DNA from: Pseudomonas sp. R76
Lineage (GTDB): Bacteria > Pseudomonadota > Gammaproteobacteria > Pseudomonadales > Pseudomonadaceae
Direction of reading: 5' to 3'
Length of the DNA stretch: 64,000 nt
Assembly (NCBI RefSeq): GCF_009834565.1
Contig: NZ_CP019428.1
Location: forward strand, 5,146,001 to 5,210,000
The notes below the pieces were generated by a model. The model made no database searches, was not told the DNA's origin, and worked only from the letters and a program-made list of their open reading frames with translations. Positions 28,468 through 38,869 of the stretch are shown here, one piece after another. Numbering within the stretch: the first letter of the stretch is position 1; each line of letters starts with the position of its first letter. Both the position numbers and the translations under genes were made by a program.

Positions 28468-29286
28468 TCAAATTTCCAATAGCGCGCGAACAATGCCCTG
28501 CAGTTTACGGGTGAGCGGCCCAACCGACCAGCTCATCGCAGCGCAACCACGCACCGGCCAAATGCCATAGACGCTGTTGCACACAAAGACTTCGTCGGCC
28601 TGCTGCAACTGTTCAACGCTGATGTCGGCCACGGCCAGCGGGATGCCCAGCGCTTGCGCCTGGGCCAGAATCTCGGCGCGCATGACTCCGGCAACCCCGC
28701 AACGATTCAGATCAGCGGTCAGTAACACGCCATTGCGCACCAGGAACAGGTTGCTGAAGACGCCCTCGATGACGCGCCCGGACATATCCAGCATCAAGCC
28801 TTCGGCATGCTCGGCATCCTGCCACTCGGCGCGGGCGATCACTTGTTCAAGACGATTAAGGTGCTTGAGACCGGCCAGCAACGGCTGCTCGGCCAAGCGG
28901 GTGGCGCACGGAAACAGGCGGATGCCGTCAGTTCCATGAGCGTCGGGATAGGTAGCGGGCGGATTGCCCTGCAAGATACGGCGCACCGGCGCGCCGGGGT
29001 TGATGCCATAGCCGCGCTGGCTGTCGCCGCGGGTGAGGATCAATTTGAGAACACCGTCGCCGAGGGCGGCGGCATAAGCCAGCACTTCGTTGCGGATCAG
29101 CGTGTGATCCGCCACGAAGGCAAGGCGCCTGCAACCCTCATCGAGGCGCTGCAGGTGGCGGTCGAGCAGCACAGGCTGCCCAGCCGTGACGGCGATGGTT
29201 TCAAACAAGCCGTCGCCGTACGCCAGGCCGCGATCTTTCAGGGGCACGCTGCCCGCTGGCTGACCGTCGACCCAGCTGTGCATCAC
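28468..29286 (-). CDS. pabC: Aminodeoxychorismate lyase
   Basis: A 272-residue PLP enzyme of the class IV aminotransferase fold. Family motifs: [13 protein letters not shown] at the N-terminus, [15 protein letters not shown], and [18 protein letters not shown] near the cofactor. It makes p-aminobenzoate for folate. The start is a GTG at 29286 or the ATG at 29283; both overlap the fabF stop, so translation is coupled. Confidence 0.93.
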   Translation of the reverse strand: MMHSWVDGQPAGSVPLKDRGLAYGDGLFETIAVTAGQPVLLDRHLQRLDEGCRRLAFVADHTLIRNEVLAYAAALGDGVLKLILTRGDSQRGYGINPGAPVRRILQGNPPATYPDAHGTDGIRLFPCATRLAEQPLLAGLKHLNRLEQVIARAEWQDAEHAEGLMLDMSGRVIEGVFSNLFLVRNGVLLTADLNRCGVAGVMRAEILAQAQALGIPLAVADISVEQLQQADEVFVCNSVYGIWPVRGCAAMSWSVGPLTRKLQGIVRALLEI

Positions 29287-30527
29287 TGCGCGAACCGGCG
29301 GAACACCAGGGAGCCGTTGGTGCCACCAAACCCGAACGAGTTGGAGATCACCACGTCGATCGGCATCGGCTGCGCTACGTGAGGCACGAAGTTCAGGTCA
29401 CAACCTTCGTCCGGCTCATCGAGGTTAATGGTCGGCGGAGCGACCTGATCCTTGATGGCCATCACACTGAAGATCGCCTCGACTGCGCCCGCCGCACCCA
29501 ACAGGTGGCCGGTCATGGACTTGGTCGAACTGACCGCCAGCTTGTAGGCGTGCTCACCGAACACCGACTTGATGGCTTCGGCTTCCGCCAAATCGCCGGT
29601 CGGGGTCGAGGTGCCGTGGGCGTTGATGTACTGCACCTGGTCGGCGTTGACCTTGGCATCACGCAAGGCGTTGGTAATGCAACGCGCAGCGCCGGCACCG
29701 TCGGACGGCGGCGAGGTCATGTGGTAAGCATCACCGCTCATGCCAAAGCCAATCAGCTCGGCGTAGATGGTGGCACCACGCGCCTTGGCGTGCTCCAACT
29801 CTTCCAGCACCAGCGCACCGGCGCCGTCGGACAGTACGAAGCCGTCGCGACCCTTGTCCCACGGACGGCTGGCACGCGTTGGCTCGTCATTGCGCGTCGA
29901 CAGCGCACGGGACGCACCGAAGCCGCCCATGCCCAGGCCGCAGGCGGCCATTTCTGCGCCACCGGCGATCATCACGTCCGCTTCGTCATAGGCGATGTTG
30001 CGCGCCGCCATGCCGATGCAGTGAGTGCCGGTGGTGCATGCCGTCGAAATGGCGTAGTTAGGCCCCTGTGCACCCAAGTGGATAGACAGGAAACCGGAAA
30101 TCATATTGATGATCGAGCCCGGTACGAAGAACGGTGAAATTCGACGAGGGCCGGAATCGTGCAGCGTGCGGCTGGTTTCTTCGATATTGGTCAAACCGCC
30201 AATACCCGAACCCATGGCCACGCCGATGCGATCACGGTTGGCGTCGGTGACTTCCAGGCCGGCATTACGCACCGCCTGAAAACCGGCTGCCAGGCCGTAT
30301 TGAATGAACAGGTCGAGTTTGCGGGACTCTTTGATCGAGAGATATTCCTCGACGTTAAAACCCTTTACCGAGCCGCCAAAACGGGTGGAATAGGCAGAAA
30401 GGTCCGTGTGTTCAATCAGACCAATACCACTGTGGCCAGCCAGAATGCCCTGCCAACTGCTCGGCACATCCGTGCCCAGTGGCGACAACATACCCATACC
30501 GGTGACTACGACGCGTCTACGCGACAC
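29283..30527 (-). CDS. fabF: 3-oxoacyl-ACP synthase II
   Basis: A 414-residue condensing enzyme. The catalytic Cys is in [13 protein letters not shown], and the two His are in [11 protein letters not shown] and [15 protein letters not shown]. It extends acyl chains and makes cis-vaccenate at low temperature. It follows acpP after a strong hairpin, which should set the ratio of ACP to FabF. Confidence 0.96.
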   Translation of the reverse strand: MSRRRVVVTGMGMLSPLGTDVPSSWQGILAGHSGIGLIEHTDLSAYSTRFGGSVKGFNVEEYLSIKESRKLDLFIQYGLAAGFQAVRNAGLEVTDANRDRIGVAMGSGIGGLTNIEETSRTLHDSGPRRISPFFVPGSIINMISGFLSIHLGAQGPNYAISTACTTGTHCIGMAARNIAYDEADVMIAGGAEMAACGLGMGGFGASRALSTRNDEPTRASRPWDKGRDGFVLSDGAGALVLEELEHAKARGATIYAELIGFGMSGDAYHMTSPPSDGAGAARCITNALRDAKVNADQVQYINAHGTSTPTGDLAEAEAIKSVFGEHAYKLAVSSTKSMTGHLLGAAGAVEAIFSVMAIKDQVAPPTINLDEPDEGCDLNFVPHVAQPMPIDVVISNSFGFGGTNGSLVFRRFAQ

Positions 30528-30590
30528 AGCACTCTCCTTTTTCTAATGACGACACTTCGCTTCGACGCTCTGTTTTCAACAGAGCTAAAG

Positions 30591-30625
30591 AAAAAACCGC
30601 ACGCCGTTACAGCAGTGCGGTTTTT
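30591..30625 (-). terminator. Hairpin between acpP and fabF
   Basis: The stem AAAAACCGCAC / GTGCGGTTTTT has 11 pairs and a 12-base loop and ends in a T-rich run on both strands. It is probably a partial terminator that makes acpP mRNA more abundant than downstream fabF mRNA. Confidence 0.85.
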
Positions 30626-30654
30626 CCCTAACAGCAAGCGACGACTACAAACTA

Positions 30655-30891
30655 TTACGCCTGGTGGGCAGTAACGTAGTCGATAGCAGCTTGAACAGTA
30701 GTGATTTTTTCAGCTTCTTCGTCCGGGATTTCGGTCTCGAATTCCTCTTCCAGAGCCATCACCAGCTCAACGGTGTCAAGGGAATCGGCACCCAGGTCTT
30801 CTACGAAGGAAGCGCTGTTGGTCACTTCTTCTTCTTTAACGCCCAGTTGCTCGGCGACGATTTTCTTGACGCGTTCTTCGATGGTGCTCAT
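30655..30891 (-). CDS. acpP: Acyl carrier protein
   Basis: A 78-residue acidic protein. The phosphopantetheine attachment Ser is in [18 protein letters not shown]. Its length and sequence are typical of Pseudomonas AcpP1. It lies between fabG and fabF, with 190 bases before it that should hold its own promoter. Confidence 0.98.
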   Translation of the reverse strand: MSTIEERVKKIVAEQLGVKEEEVTNSASFVEDLGADSLDTVELVMALEEEFETEIPDEEAEKITTVQAAIDYVTAHQA

Positions 30892-31082
30892 ACCTTGTTT
30901 AACTCCTAATGGACAAATTCAGGCAGCTGGCCAGTGGGTAAGTGTATAGAAAGCCATTTCAGCTTTTCAACTGAAAGCTTCACCCTGTACCCGGTCGGCC
31001 ACCTGCCTATAAATTAAGTTGCAGCTTTATAACGGATTTTAGACAGCTCGTATGACATTTTTTTGAAGCGATCCGTCACAAT

Positions 31083-31826
31083 TTAACTCATGTACATCCC
31101 GCCGTTCACCGGGATTGTAGCCCCAGTCACGTATGCCGCACCGTCGGATGCCAGGAAAGTGACCACGTTTGCGATCTCTTGAGCCTGGCCCAGACGGCCC
31201 AGCGGAATCTGTGTCAGCAAGGCTTCACGCTGTGCTTCCGGCAGTTCGCGGGTCATATCGGTGTCGATGAACCCTGGGGCCACCGAGTTGACCGTAATCG
31301 AACGCGAACCGACTTCACGTGCCAATGCACGGCTGAAACCTTCCAGACCGGCTTTTGCCGCCGCGTAGTTTACTTGGCCTGCGTTGCCCATGGCACCCAC
31401 TACGGAGCCAATATTGATAATTCGACCCCAACGCGCCTTGGTCATGCCGCGCAAAACCCCCTTGGACAGGCGAAACAGACTGTTCAAGTTGGTATCGACC
31501 ACGTCGTACCACTCGTCGTCTTTCATGCGCATCATCAGGTTGTCGCGGGTAATACCGGCGTTGTTCACCAGAATAGCCGGTGCGCCGAACTGTGCAGTGA
31601 TTTCAGCCAGTACCGCAGCAACTGACTCATCGCTGGTCACGTTCAGCTCAAGGCCGGTGCCCTGCACGCCGTTTTCTTTCAAGGTGGCGGCGATACGCTC
31701 GGCACCCGAGGCGGACGTAGCGGTGCCGATGACCACGGCGCCCTGACGGCCCAGTTCCAGGGCGATCGCCTGGCCAATGCCACGGCTTGCGCCGGTAACC
31801 AGTGCAACTTTACCTTGCAGACTCAT
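31083..31826 (-). CDS. fabG: 3-oxoacyl-ACP reductase
   Basis: A 247-residue SDR. NADPH loop: VTGASRGIGQAIA. The NNAGITRDNLMMRMKDDEW segment is diagnostic of FabG. Catalytic Ser and YAAAKAG are present. It carries out the first reduction of each elongation cycle. It follows fabD by 32 bases. Confidence 0.97.
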   Translation of the reverse strand: MSLQGKVALVTGASRGIGQAIALELGRQGAVVIGTATSASGAERIAATLKENGVQGTGLELNVTSDESVAAVLAEITAQFGAPAILVNNAGITRDNLMMRMKDDEWYDVVDTNLNSLFRLSKGVLRGMTKARWGRIINIGSVVGAMGNAGQVNYAAAKAGLEGFSRALAREVGSRSITVNSVAPGFIDTDMTRELPEAQREALLTQIPLGRLGQAQEIANVVTFLASDGAAYVTGATIPVNGGMYMS

Positions 31827-31858
31827 GCAGGCTTCTCCTAAGTTCGGGGATCAGGGAT

Positions 31859-32797
31859 TCAGGCCAGTGCCGCACGCGCGGCAGCGAAGGCATCCGGGGT
31901 ATTCAGGTTGGCAGTCGACACACCGTCGGCGCAGCGCTTGTTCAGGCCGGCCAGGACTTTGCCCGGACCACACTCGACCAGCTCGGTGGCGCCGTTGGCG
32001 GCCAGGGTCTGGACCGACTCAACCCAGCGCACAGGCTTGTAGAGTTGCTCCAGCAGGTCGCGCTTGAGGGTGTCGAGGTCGGCGGCAACGGCCGCGCTGA
32101 CGTTCTGCACCAGCGGGATCTGTGGCGCCTGCCAGTTGATGGCGGCGATGGACTCGGCAAAACGCTCGGCGGCCGGGCGCATCAGCTCACAGTGCGACGG
32201 CACGCTCACCGGCAACGGCAAGGCACGCTTGGCACCACGGGCCTTGCAACCCTCGATGGCCCGCTCAACCGCCGCCTTGGCACCGGCGATCACCACCTGG
32301 CCAGGGGAGTTGAAGTTCACCGCACTGACCACTTCGCCCTGGGCCGCTTCGGCACAGGCTTGGATCACAACGGCATCGTCCAGGCCCAGGATAGCGGCCA
32401 TGCCGCCCTGCCCGGCCGGAACGGCCTCCTGCATCAGTTGGCCACGACGCTCGACCAGCTTGACCGCTTCACCCAGGGTCAGGCTGCCTGCAGCCACCAA
32501 GGCGCTGTATTCGCCCAGGCTGTGACCGGCCACGTAAGCCGGGCGCGCGCCGCCTTCTGCCAGCCACAAGCGCCACAGGGCGATCGAAGCGGTCAGGATG
32601 GCTGGCTGGGTTTTGTCGGTTTGATTGAGTTGTTCTTCCGGCCCCTGCTGGGTCAGCGCCCACAGGTCGTAACCCAGGGCATCGGAAGCTTCCTTGAAGG
32701 TTTCCAGGATCAACGGATGTTGCGCGCCCAGCTCGGCCAACATGCCGAGGGACTGCGAACCCTGCCCTGGAAAGACGAATGCGAGGGATGTAGACAT
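31859..32797 (-). CDS. fabD: Malonyl-CoA:ACP transacylase
   Basis: A 312-residue enzyme from the ATG at 32797 (MSTSLAFVFPGQGSQ). The nucleophile Ser is in GHSLGEYSALVAAG, and the malonyl-binding Arg lies in VERRGQLMQEAVP. It moves malonyl groups to ACP. An open frame extends 21 codons upstream but is not part of the family. It lies 144 bases after plsX. Confidence 0.97.
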   Translation of the reverse strand: MSTSLAFVFPGQGSQSLGMLAELGAQHPLILETFKEASDALGYDLWALTQQGPEEQLNQTDKTQPAILTASIALWRLWLAEGGARPAYVAGHSLGEYSALVAAGSLTLGEAVKLVERRGQLMQEAVPAGQGGMAAILGLDDAVVIQACAEAAQGEVVSAVNFNSPGQVVIAGAKAAVERAIEGCKARGAKRALPLPVSVPSHCELMRPAAERFAESIAAINWQAPQIPLVQNVSAAVAADLDTLKRDLLEQLYKPVRWVESVQTLAANGATELVECGPGKVLAGLNKRCADGVSTANLNTPDAFAAARAALA

Positions 32798-32941
32798 GTA
32801 ACAAGCCCCTAATGATCTGGTCGTCAAAATAAACGCTCCCGATTTTTGAGATGAATCCAAGGGTGGGAGCGCACGAAACTGACAGATTGGATGGTCAATT
32901 GAACTGGCCGGTCACATTTAAGCACTCCCGGGCCAATTCGC

Positions 32942-33952
32942 CTAAAGCAACAGATCCTCAAGACGGCCATGCAAGCGTTGCGGCAGGTTTTCCTGAATCT
33001 CGATCAACGCCCGCGCAATCGCACTTTGGAAGCCTTGCACACCCGCCGAGCCATGGCTTTTCACCACAATGCCCTGCAAGCCCAGAAAACTCGCACCGTT
33101 GTGCCGCGCCGGTGCCAGGTCAGCCTGCAAGCGGCGCATCAACGGCAGCGCCAGGGCGCCGACCATGCGTGACGCCAGGTTCTGCCTGAACAAGGCCTCG
33201 ATACGCGTGGCGATCATCGTCGCCAAGCCTTCGCTGGACTTGAGCAGGATATTGCCGACAAACCCGTCGCACACCACCACATCCGCTTCGCCGCGATACA
33301 AACCATCGCCTTCGACAAAGCCGATGTAGTTCAAGCCCCGCGCGCCTTGCAACAAGGTGGCGGCGAGCTTGACCTGCTGGTTGCCCTTGATGTCTTCGGT
33401 GCCGATATTCAGCAACGCCACCCGTGGCCGGGTCACGCCCAACGCCTCGGCGGCCACCGAGCCCATCACGGCAAACTGGAACAGGTGCTCGGCACTGCAA
33501 TCGACGTTCGCGCCCAGGTCGAGCAACTGGCAATAACCTTTCTGCGTCGGGATCGCCGCGACCATCGCCGGCCGGTCAATCCCGGGCAGCGTCTTGAGCA
33601 CATGCCGCGACAACGCCATCAACGCCCCGGTGTTGCCGGCACTGACACACGCCTGCACCTTGCCGTCGCGCAGCAACTCAAGGGCCACCCGCATTGAAGA
33701 GTCGGGTTTGCCGCGCAGCGCTGTCGCCGGCTTGTCCTCCATGCTGATGGTTTCGCTGGCTGGCGTAATCGTCAGGCGCGCGCGATCCACCGCCGGATGG
33801 CTGGCAATCAGTTCTTCAAGAAGGGAGGGTTGACCGACGAGGGTCAGGTGCAGCGAGGGCGTTGCAGACAGGCTGGCAATGCAAGCCTGAACAATGCTGC
33901 GGGGACCGAAGTCCCCGCCCATTGCGTCAATCGCGATGACTTGAGCAGACAA
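32942..33952 (-). CDS. plsX: Phosphate acyltransferase
   Basis: A 336-residue protein with the PlsX start [12 protein letters not shown], the [16 protein letters not shown] segment and [24 protein letters not shown]. It makes acyl-phosphate from acyl-ACP for phospholipid synthesis. It starts 4 bases after rpmF, as in other gammaproteobacteria. Confidence 0.96.
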   Translation of the reverse strand: MSAQVIAIDAMGGDFGPRSIVQACIASLSATPSLHLTLVGQPSLLEELIASHPAVDRARLTITPASETISMEDKPATALRGKPDSSMRVALELLRDGKVQACVSAGNTGALMALSRHVLKTLPGIDRPAMVAAIPTQKGYCQLLDLGANVDCSAEHLFQFAVMGSVAAEALGVTRPRVALLNIGTEDIKGNQQVKLAATLLQGARGLNYIGFVEGDGLYRGEADVVVCDGFVGNILLKSSEGLATMIATRIEALFRQNLASRMVGALALPLMRRLQADLAPARHNGASFLGLQGIVVKSHGSAGVQGFQSAIARALIEIQENLPQRLHGRLEDLLL

Positions 33953-33956
33953 GTGA

Positions 33957-34139
33957 TTACTCGTCAGCGCCCTTGTCGATCACTTTACGGCCACGGTATA
34001 CGCCTTCTGGCGATACGTGGTGACGCAGGTGAATTTCACCGGTGGTTTTTTCTACAGACAGAGTGCTCGCCGTCAGGGCGTCGTGCGAACGACGCATGTC
34101 ACGGGCAGAGCGGGATTTTTTGTTCTGCTGAACAGCCAT
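33957..34139 (-). CDS. rpmF: Ribosomal protein bL32
   Basis: A 60-residue protein ([20 protein letters not shown]). It has no cysteines, so it is the zinc-free form normal for Pseudomonas. It lies between yceD and plsX. Confidence 0.98.
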   Translation of the reverse strand: MAVQQNKKSRSARDMRRSHDALTASTLSVEKTTGEIHLRHHVSPEGVYRGRKVIDKGADE

Positions 34140-34152
34140 AATTGATTAACTC

Positions 34153-34683
34153 CTAAACGTTTGGGTCACGCTTTAACTGCGCCAATACACTGAACGGGTT
34201 GGACCGCGTTACCTCGTCCTCGCTCGGCTCGGCCTCGTCATCGAGACCCTCCGGCTGCTGGCATTCTTCCGGATGATGAGCAGGCACAATGGGCAAGGCG
34301 AGCAGAAGCTCTTCCTCGATCAGTGCATGCAGATCCAAAGGATCTTCGCCCAGTTCCAGCACGTCATAACCTTTCGGCAACGACTGGGTATTCGCACCCT
34401 CCTTCACCACAGCGTAACTGCATTCGCTGTGAATCGGCAGGGTGACCAGCTCAAGACAACGCTGGCAAACCATTTTGACTTCGGTGTCGATAAAACTGTG
34501 TATTACCACAGACTTACGTTCATCTCGTTCAAAAACGAATTTGGCCTGCACCGTACCGACAGTGTCGGAAAGCGGGTCGCAGAGTCTCTCCAAATCGGCC
34601 AGCAGCAATTCACCTTGAAGGGAAGTGCCACGATCTGCCAATTTGCGCGGGTCAACGTGAGGTGGAATCGGGTCATTCAACAT
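34153..34683 (-). CDS. yceD: YceD (DUF177) protein, 23S rRNA accumulation
   Basis: A 176-residue protein from the ATG at 34683 (MLNDPIPPHVDPRKLADRGTS). It has the DUF177 pattern, with a CQRCLELVTLPIHSE cysteine pair and the acidic stretch DVLELGEDPLDLHALIEEELLLALPIVPAH. Its E. coli relative is needed for normal 23S rRNA levels. It lies 13 bases before rpmF. Confidence 0.93.
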   Translation of the reverse strand: MLNDPIPPHVDPRKLADRGTSLQGELLLADLERLCDPLSDTVGTVQAKFVFERDERKSVVIHSFIDTEVKMVCQRCLELVTLPIHSECSYAVVKEGANTQSLPKGYDVLELGEDPLDLHALIEEELLLALPIVPAHHPEECQQPEGLDDEAEPSEDEVTRSNPFSVLAQLKRDPNV

Positions 34684-34788
34684 AGGCGCAGCATTATAGG
34701 GATGCACCCAGCCATGTCAAAGGAAATTCAGCCCTGTGCGTCAGCTGGTCGCCTCGCTAGAATCTCCAACTGCCTTAAGGAGACGCCC

Positions 34789-35367
34789 ATGCTGCCTTTA
34801 TTACTCGCATCCAGCTCGGTTTACCGCCGGGAATTACTGAGCCGCCTGCACCTGCCGTTCATCTGCGCGTCGCCGGATATCGACGAAAGCCATCGCGAAA
34901 ATGAATCCGCCATCGAGCTGGTCAAGCGCCTGGCCGAAGAGAAAGCTCGCGCCCTCGCCAGCAGCCATCCCGGGCACCTGATTATCGGTTCGGACCAGGT
35001 GGCCGCACTGGACGGGCGAATCATCGGCAAACCCCATACCTTCGAAAACGCCCGCGAACAGTTGCTGGCAGCCAGCGGCAAGCGCGTGAGCTTCCTTACA
35101 GGCCTGGCACTGCTCAACAGCGAGACCGGGCACCGCCAGGTCGACTGCGTACCGTTTACGGTGCAGATGCGCGTGCTGGACGCTGAGCGGATCGAGCGCT
35201 ACCTGCGACTCGAACAACCCTATGACTGCGCAGGCAGTTTCAAGGCTGAAGGGCTGGGCGTAAGCCTGTTCCAAAGCACTGAAGGGCCGGATGCAACAAG
35301 CCTCGTAGGCTTACCGCTGATTCGGCTGGTGGACATGCTGCTGGCTGAAGGCGTGCAAATACCTTAA
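34789..35367 (+). CDS. maf: Maf/YceF-type nucleotide pyrophosphatase
   Basis: A 192-residue protein. The Maf start LLLASSSVYRRELLSRL binds phosphate; the catalytic Asp-containing stretch is LIIGSDQVAALDG. Gene order next to yceD points to the YceF type, which hydrolyses 7-methyl-GTP and removes non-standard nucleotides. The AAGGAGA site lies 7 bases before the ATG. It is divergent from yceD-rpmF-plsX. Confidence 0.93.
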   Translation: MLPLLLASSSVYRRELLSRLHLPFICASPDIDESHRENESAIELVKRLAEEKARALASSHPGHLIIGSDQVAALDGRIIGKPHTFENAREQLLAASGKRVSFLTGLALLNSETGHRQVDCVPFTVQMRVLDAERIERYLRLEQPYDCAGSFKAEGLGVSLFQSTEGPDATSLVGLPLIRLVDMLLAEGVQIP

Positions 35368-35384
35368 GCCCACCACAAAACCAA

Positions 35385-35471
35385 TGTGGGAGCTGGCTTG
35401 CCTGCGATGCACACACCTCGGTACATCAGTCGAACCCGGGTGATGCTATCGCAGGCAAGCCAGCTCCCACA
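35385..35471. repeat. REPIN (GAGCTGGCTTGCCTGCGAT type)
   Basis: An 87-base inverted pair beginning TGTGGGAGCTGGCTTGCC, in the convergent gap between maf and sppA. Confidence 0.9.
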
Positions 35472-35496
35472 TGTTGAAACCTGTCGCTTCGAGGTA

Positions 35497-36480
35497 TCAG
35501 CGCAGGGTCGGGCCCTGGAAGCCCATGTACAACGCCAACTTCTCCGCCACGCTGGCGCCGAGCTTCTTGGAGAAGCGATCAAACGGCGATTCCTCAACGG
35601 TGAAATCCACCAGTTCCTTCTCGCCAATCACGTCCCGGGCTACCGAACTGGCACTGCCCAGACCATCGATCAGGCCCAGCGGCAATGCCTGCTCACCCGA
35701 CCACACCAGCCCGGAAAACAGTTCCGGATGGTCTTTATCCTTCAGGCGATCACCACGCCCCTGCTTGACGCTGGCAATGAACTGACGGTGCGTGGTGTCG
35801 AGCACGCCCTGCCAGAACTGGGTTTCGTCAGCCTTTTGCGGCTGGAACGGGTCCAGGAAAGCCTTGTGCTCACCCGAGGTGTAGGTGCGACGCTCCACGC
35901 CGAGCTTCTCCATGGTGCCGACAAAGCCGTAACCGGCCGCCGTCACACCAATGGAACCGACCAGGCTGGCCTTGTCGGCATAAATCTGGTCAGCGGCGCT
36001 GGCGATGTAATAGGCACCCGAGGCACCCAGATCGGAAATCACTGCATACAGCTTGGTATCCGGGTGCAGCGCGCGCAGGCGACGAATCTCGTCATACACA
36101 TAGCCCGACTGCACAGGGCTACCGCCCGGGCTATTAATACGCAGGATCACAGCCTTGACCTTGGGGTCGTCAAACGCAGCACGCAGGCTGCTGACTATAT
36201 TGTCGGCGCTGGCGGACTCCTTGTCGGCAATCACCCCGCGCACTTCAATCAAGGCGGTGTAGTTGCTGCCACGGGTGGCACTTTTTTCCATGTCCATCAG
36301 CGGGCTGAACAGCACCAGCATGGCAATCAGATAGGTAAAGGTCAGCAGCTTGAAGAAAATCCCCCAGCGCCGTGCGCGGCGCTGCTCCTGAACGCTGGCC
36401 AGGAGAGTCTTCTCCAGCAGCTTCCAGCTTTTATCATCACCGCTCTCGGCCTTTTCGGGCGCTTTCCACTCGTCACTCAT
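35497..36480 (-). CDS. sppA: Signal peptide peptidase SppA, short form
   Basis: A 327-residue inner-membrane serine peptidase. One transmembrane segment lies near residue 45-65 (IFFKLLTFTYLIAMLVLF). The catalytic Ser is in DLGASGAYYIASAADQIYAD and is followed by the Lys/GSIGVT region. It degrades cleaved signal peptides in the membrane. It lies 21 bases after the HAD hydrolase gene, in the conserved rluC-HAD-sppA run. Confidence 0.95.
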   Translation of the reverse strand: MSDEWKAPEKAESGDDKSWKLLEKTLLASVQEQRRARRWGIFFKLLTFTYLIAMLVLFSPLMDMEKSATRGSNYTALIEVRGVIADKESASADNIVSSLRAAFDDPKVKAVILRINSPGGSPVQSGYVYDEIRRLRALHPDTKLYAVISDLGASGAYYIASAADQIYADKASLVGSIGVTAAGYGFVGTMEKLGVERRTYTSGEHKAFLDPFQPQKADETQFWQGVLDTTHRQFIASVKQGRGDRLKDKDHPELFSGLVWSGEQALPLGLIDGLGSASSVARDVIGEKELVDFTVEESPFDRFSKKLGASVAEKLALYMGFQGPTLR

Positions 36481-36501
36481 GCCATCAACCCCAGCAAAGA
36501 C

Positions 36502-37164
36502 TTATTGGGCCCGGCTGAGCCAGGCCTGCAGTTCAGAAAAATGATCAATCGTCAGCCTGGGCTCGTATTGCTGCAAGGCCTCGGCAGCCTGGGCACCGTA
36601 GCTGACGGCAACGCTGTCCATGCCGGCGTTGCGCGCCATCATCAGGTCGAAGGATGCATCACCCACCATCAAGGCCTGGCGCGGCGCTACGCCGCAATGC
36701 GCCAGGATCTGCTCCAGCATCAGAGGATGGGGTTTGCTGGCGGTTTCATCCGCGGCGCGGGTGATGTCGAAATAATCTTCATAGCCATGCGCCTTGAGCA
36801 CCCGATCCAGGCCGCGACGAGCCTTGCCGGTGGCGACTGCCAACCGATAACCCTCGGCGCGAAAGGCCTCCAGCGACTGCACTACACCGTCGAATAACGG
36901 CGAAGGCGTGGCTTCCAGCGCAATGTAGTGATCAGCGTAATGGTCGCGAAAGGTCACCAGCTCAGCGTCGCTGATCTGGGGGTACAGGGTACGGATCGCC
37001 TCAGGCAAACCCAGGCCGATAATGCCCTTGACCGCCAGATCGGTGCACAACTCGAAGCCCGAGCGGGCCGAGGCTGCGTGCATTGATTCGACGATCCGAC
37101 CAATGGAATTACACAGGGTGCCGTCCCAATCAAAAATCAGCAGCTTGTAATCAAGGTGCGACAC
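36502..37164 (-). CDS. HAD-family hydrolase, phosphoglycolate phosphatase-like
   Basis: A 220-residue protein. HAD motif [13 protein letters not shown]; motif [22 protein letters not shown]; motif III and [14 protein letters not shown] and [16 protein letters not shown]. The cap domain is of the Gph type. It overlaps rluC by 14 bases; this pair is conserved in Pseudomonas. The substrate is not known. Confidence 0.93.
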   Translation of the reverse strand: MSHLDYKLLIFDWDGTLCNSIGRIVESMHAASARSGFELCTDLAVKGIIGLGLPEAIRTLYPQISDAELVTFRDHYADHYIALEATPSPLFDGVVQSLEAFRAEGYRLAVATGKARRGLDRVLKAHGYEDYFDITRAADETASKPHPLMLEQILAHCGVAPRQALMVGDASFDLMMARNAGMDSVAVSYGAQAAEALQQYEPRLTIDHFSELQAWLSRAQ

Positions 37165-38110
37165 TCAAACGCTCCACGGTCTTGGCCCACATCTCATCGA
37201 CCGGCGCCTGCAGCTTCAGTTCGCCGCCGTCAGGCAGCGGCACGGTCAGCATGTAGGCGTGCAGGAACAGGCGCTTGCCGCCCAGGTCGCGAATTTCCTT
37301 GGAGAAATCCTCGTCACCGTACTTGGTGTCGCCGGCAATGCAGTGGCCCGCGTGCAAGGTATGCACGCGAATCTGGTGAGTACGCCCGGTCACCGGCTTG
37401 GCCTCGACCATGGTGGCGAAGTCGCCGAAGCGGCGCAGCACATTGAACAGGGTCAGGGCTTCTTTGCCTTCCTCGTCGACTTCGACCATACGCTCGCCGG
37501 AGCGCAGGTTGCTCTTCTGCAGCGGCGCACGGACACTCTTGATCGAGCTGGCCCAGTTGCCACGCACCAGCGCCATGTAACGCTTGTCGACACCGTCGCC
37601 ACGCAGGGCGGTGTGCAAGTGGCGCAACATGCTGCGTTTCTTGGCGATCATCAGCAAGCCGGAGGTGTCGCGGTCCAGTCGGTGGACCAACTCCAGTTCC
37701 TTGGCATCCGGGCGCAGTTGACGGAAGGCTTCGATCACGCCGAAATTCAGGCCGCTGCCGCCGTGCACCGCAATGCCGCAAGGCTTGTTGATCACGATCA
37801 GTTTGCTGTCTTCGAAGACAATCGACGCCTCGAGGCGCTGCAACAGGCCCTGGGCCAGCGGCACGGGCTCGTCTCGCTCAGGCACGCGCACTGGAGGCAC
37901 ACGAACGATATCGCCCGCCTGCAGCTTGTACTCGGGCTTGATGCGCCCCTTGTTCACGCGCACTTCGCCTTTACGCAAAATGCGGTAAATCAAGGTCTTG
38001 GGCACGCCTTTGAGCCTGGCCAGGAGAAAATTGTCGATGCGTTGGCCGGCATATTCCGGCGAGACCTCGAGCAGCTGGACGCTGGGGGTCTGGGGGGCGG
38101 TAGTCGTCAT
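37151..38110 (-). CDS. rluC: 23S rRNA pseudouridine(955/2504/2580) synthase
   Basis: A 319-residue protein with an S4 RNA-binding domain at the N-terminus ([31 protein letters not shown]) and the RluA catalytic domain. The catalytic Asp is in [16 protein letters not shown]. It is divergent from rne, as in E. coli and other gammaproteobacteria. Confidence 0.96.
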   Translation of the reverse strand: MTTTAPQTPSVQLLEVSPEYAGQRIDNFLLARLKGVPKTLIYRILRKGEVRVNKGRIKPEYKLQAGDIVRVPPVRVPERDEPVPLAQGLLQRLEASIVFEDSKLIVINKPCGIAVHGGSGLNFGVIEAFRQLRPDAKELELVHRLDRDTSGLLMIAKKRSMLRHLHTALRGDGVDKRYMALVRGNWASSIKSVRAPLQKSNLRSGERMVEVDEEGKEALTLFNVLRRFGDFATMVEAKPVTGRTHQIRVHTLHAGHCIAGDTKYGDEDFSKEIRDLGGKRLFLHAYMLTVPLPDGGELKLQAPVDEMWAKTVERLSVAP

Positions 38111-38139
38111 GGCGGCGATGATAACAATTTTTTATGGAA

Positions 38140-38168
38140 TTGAAGCACTTAATCATTGCTGCTATAGT
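38140..38168 (+). promoter_or_regulatory. Sigma-70 promoter of rne
   Basis: TTGAAG, 17 bases, then TATAGT (38163-38168). The start point would be near 38175, about 700 bases before the rne start codon. Confidence 0.7.
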
Positions 38169-38174
38169 CGCGAA

Positions 38175-38869
38175 CGCCGCCAAAAGCGGCCTGGACAGAG
38201 GACTTGCGGCAAATTGCCGGCCCTGACCATCGCAATTCATCAGGACGCGAGGCCGTCCTACGGGGCTTTCGCCACCTTGGAAGGCTCGAGATTGTAACAA
38301 GCGCAGGTGACATGAGGCCTGAAGCGAGTGCAGAAAGCAGAGTGAATACTCGCGTTCCGCGCCGATATTTACGGCCAGTTCACAAAGTGCAGTCAGTCTT
38401 GAGCCAGACCATGGCGAATGCTTCGGAAACAACGCCTGTTAAGAGCTGAGTGAGAGCGCAGTCGCCCACATTCAGTCTTGTTTAGCCATGAGCGTGGACT
38501 CCCCATTGGAGAACACGGTAAATGCCAACCCGCTGCGGATTCTGCGCGCGGCAGCACCCGAATTATCAGGGATACGTGTAGGGTGGAGATGCACAACCGT
38601 CGGACCGTGTAGCACTAGGCTTATATTTAGACGCTTCATCTCGTCCACAGTCGCCGGTTGATTCCTCCTCCTGACCTTAGCTTTTGTTGAAGTGGTGCCT
38701 TTGTCACCACCGCTAACAAGCAGGACGCGTCCGTCGCGATACCGGCCCAATTGGCTCGTTATTGCTGGACACTGGAGTGGCCAACCACTCTTGACGCACC
38801 TGACACCGACCGTGAGAAGTCGTGTGTGCCGAACGCCGTTTCCGGCAGCCCGGAAACCGACGGTACAAC
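38175..38869 (+). promoter_or_regulatory. Long 5' leader of rne (rne-II type)
   Basis: No reading frame with coding character fits the 695 bases between the promoter and the rne ATG. E. coli RNase E controls its own mRNA through a structured leader, and Pseudomonas has a separate conserved structure called rne-II in this place. I infer that this leader holds it; the exact limits cannot be fixed without a covariance model. There is no strong ribosome-binding site directly before the ATG at 38870. Confidence 0.65.
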
